DNA of 14,914 nucleotides from Fimousia sp036311565 (lineage in GTDB: Bacteria > Bacillota > Clostridia > Lachnospirales > Lachnospiraceae), in the NCBI GenBank assembly GCA_036311565.1, contig JAXJPR010000050.1:1-14914 (forward strand), read 5' to 3'. Of the stretch, positions 13,578 to 14,914 are shown in pieces; the first letter of the stretch is position 1, and each line of letters starts with the position of its first letter. A program made the position numbers and the translations under genes. Under the pieces are notes generated by a model. That model worked only from the letters and a program-made list of their open reading frames with translations. It searched no databases and had not been told where the DNA came from.

Positions 13578-14914
13578 ATGAAAAAAGGACAACAATATGA
13601 AGCAGTGATTGAATCGGTGGATTTTCCTAATAAAGGGAAATTAACGTTTGAAGATAGAGATGTGACCATTAAGGGAACTATCAAAGGACAGAAAGTAAAA
13701 TTTCAGGTGCAGAAGCTTCGAAAAGGAAAAGCTGTTGGAAGACTGTTGGAAGTTGTAGAACCATCTAAAATGGAAGATGTTATGCCAGCATGCTCACACT
13801 TTGGTGCCTGTGGCGGATGTTTTTATCAGACAGTCAGCTATTCCAACCAGCTTGCCATTAAAGAAGCCCAGGTAAAAGGCTTACTGGATGGTGTCTGCAA
13901 AGATTTCAAATGGGATGGCATTAAAGGAAGCCCGGATCAATGGGGATACCGAAATAAAATGGAATTTTCTTTTGGCGATGAATTTAAAGACGGTCCGCTT
14001 GCCTTGGGAATGCATAAAAAAGGTGGATTTTATGATATCGTTACTGTTTCTGACTGTAAAATTGTCAATGAAGATTATACAAAAATCTTGACTTGTGTGC
14101 TGGATTATTGTACCCAGCAGGGATTTTCCTTTTATCATAAAATATCTCATGAAGGGTATCTGCGCCATCTGGTGGTAAGAAGAAGTGTCAGCACAGGAGA
14201 AATTCTTGTAAATATGGTGACGTCCTCCCAGACAGAACACGATTTTCTTCCACTTGTATGTAAAATTCAGGAATTACCATTAAATGGAACGATGGTCGGC
14301 TTCTTACATACCATCAATGATTCTTTATCAGATGTGGTTCAAAGTGATGAGACCCGTGTCATTTATGGAAAAGATTATTTTTATGAACACATTTTAGGAC
14401 TGAAATTTAAAATATCTCCATTTTCTTTCTTCCAGACCAATTCCAAAGGTGCCGAAGTGCTGTATGAAACGGCCAGAGGATATATTGGAGAGACAAAAGA
14501 TAAAGTTATTTTTGATCTTTATAGTGGAACTGGAACCATTGCCCAGATGCTGGCACCAGTTGCAAAAAAAATAGTAGGTGTGGAAATCATCGAGGAAGCA
14601 GTGGAAGCAGCAAAAGTCAATGCCAGATTAAATGGATTGGATAACTGTGAATTCATTGCAGGAGATGTGTTAAAAGTCATCGATAATGTAAAAGAGAAAC
14701 CTGATTTTATTGTATTAGATCCACCAAGAGACGGAATTCATCCAAAAGCATTGAAAAAAATCATTGATTTTGGTGTAGATTCTATGGTGTATATCAGCTG
14801 CAAGCCAACCAGTCTGGTGAGAGACTTGGAAGTGCTGCAGGAGGCTGGATATAAGGTCGTGAAGGGGTGTGCGGTGGATATGTTCCCGAATACCGTGCAT
14901 GTGGAGACGGTCTG
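13578..14914 (+). CDS. rlmD: 23S rRNA (uracil-C5)-methyltransferase RlmD/RlmCD type, C-terminus cut by window end
   Basis: A SAM-dependent m5U methyltransferase, partial: 445 codons with no stop inside the window, probably lacking only the last handful of residues. An N-terminal TRAM-like RNA-binding region (about 1-62) is followed by the 4Fe-4S cysteines C72, C78, C81 and C160 (ACSHFGACGGC, then VSDCKIV). The RNA-facing insert comes next. The Rossmann motif I is FDLYSGTGTIAQ (D313), then VLDPPRDGIHP. The nucleophile is C408 in ISCKPTSLVRD (commonly SCNP), and the catalytic base is E443 in HVET. In E. coli RlmD modifies U1939; in Bacillus one RlmCD enzyme modifies U747 and U1939. One cannot tell here which applies. 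The start is ATG 13578 with AAAAGGAG 6-7 bp upstream. It is probably the distal gene of the operon starting at 11261. Confidence 0.9.
   Translation, partial: MKKGQQYEAVIESVDFPNKGKLTFEDRDVTIKGTIKGQKVKFQVQKLRKGKAVGRLLEVVEPSKMEDVMPACSHFGACGGCFYQTVSYSNQLAIKEAQVKGLLDGVCKDFKWDGIKGSPDQWGYRNKMEFSFGDEFKDGPLALGMHKKGGFYDIVTVSDCKIVNEDYTKILTCVLDYCTQQGFSFYHKISHEGYLRHLVVRRSVSTGEILVNMVTSSQTEHDFLPLVCKIQELPLNGTMVGFLHTINDSLSDVVQSDETRVIYGKDYFYEHILGLKFKISPFSFFQTNSKGAEVLYETARGYIGETKDKVIFDLYSGTGTIAQMLAPVAKKIVGVEIIEEAVEAAKVNARLNGLDNCEFIAGDVLKVIDNVKEKPDFIVLDPPRDGIHPKALKKIIDFGVDSMVYISCKPTSLVRDLEVLQEAGYKVVKGCAVDMFPNTVHVETV

Noticed and set aside
13881..14240. A minus-strand 119-codon open frame.
   Set aside because: It is antisense to the continuous rlmD reading frame, which carries Fe-S and SAM motifs on both sides.

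Overview
The window reads as low-GC Bacillota chromosome, most likely class Clostridia and plausibly Lachnospiraceae. The basis is AT-rich intergenic DNA, purine-rich GGAGG-type ribosome binding sites, the neighbouring pair rdgB-ysnB, a MarR regulator leading two ABC half-transporters, and a tiny Asn/Ser-rich protein that looks like a spore-former product. The genus cannot be fixed from this sequence alone. No rRNA, tRNA, CRISPR array, insertion sequence or prophage gene was seen.

Region 1 (1-720, minus strand) is a decayed nitrogen locus. A PII protein gene (glnK/glnB type) has lost its whole middle. Behind it lies an ammonium transporter gene (amt) reduced to conserved scraps with at least two internal deletions and a frameshift. 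Its promoter and a leader terminator hairpin still look intact. Region 2 (738-2482, plus) is an EamA/DMT permease overlapping truA (tRNA pseudouridine synthase). Region 3 (2553-4098) holds two tandem paralogous GntR/UTRA repressors with no catabolic gene beside them, closed by a terminator. Region 4 (4145-8687) is a MarR-ABC-ABC operon. Its two half-transporters carry complementary NBD defects, as expected of a heterodimeric exporter, and the first has a large acidic extracytoplasmic insert. Region 5 (8671-10310) is a singly transcribed phosphohexomutase of an atypical subfamily with its own promoter and terminator.

Region 6 (10311-10599) is a gene-free, hairpin-rich stretch. It leads into a 63-residue Asn/Ser-rich protein (10600-10791) with a sigma-G-like promoter and a very strong terminator. 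Region 7 (10905 to the window end, plus) contains a small rhodanese and then a tightly packed housekeeping run: THUMP-domain rRNA guanine methyltransferase (RlmL/YpsC-like), rdgB (XTP/dITP pyrophosphatase), ysnB-like phosphodiesterase, and an RlmD/RlmCD-type Fe-S rRNA uracil methyltransferase cut by the window edge.

No wholly new multi-gene system is evident. The most promising observations are the deletion-riddled glnK-amt relic with its preserved control region, the Asn-rich possible spore protein with its sporulation-type promoter and structured upstream region, the orphan GntR/UTRA pair, the acidic insert of the first ABC subunit, and the motif-divergent phosphohexomutase.
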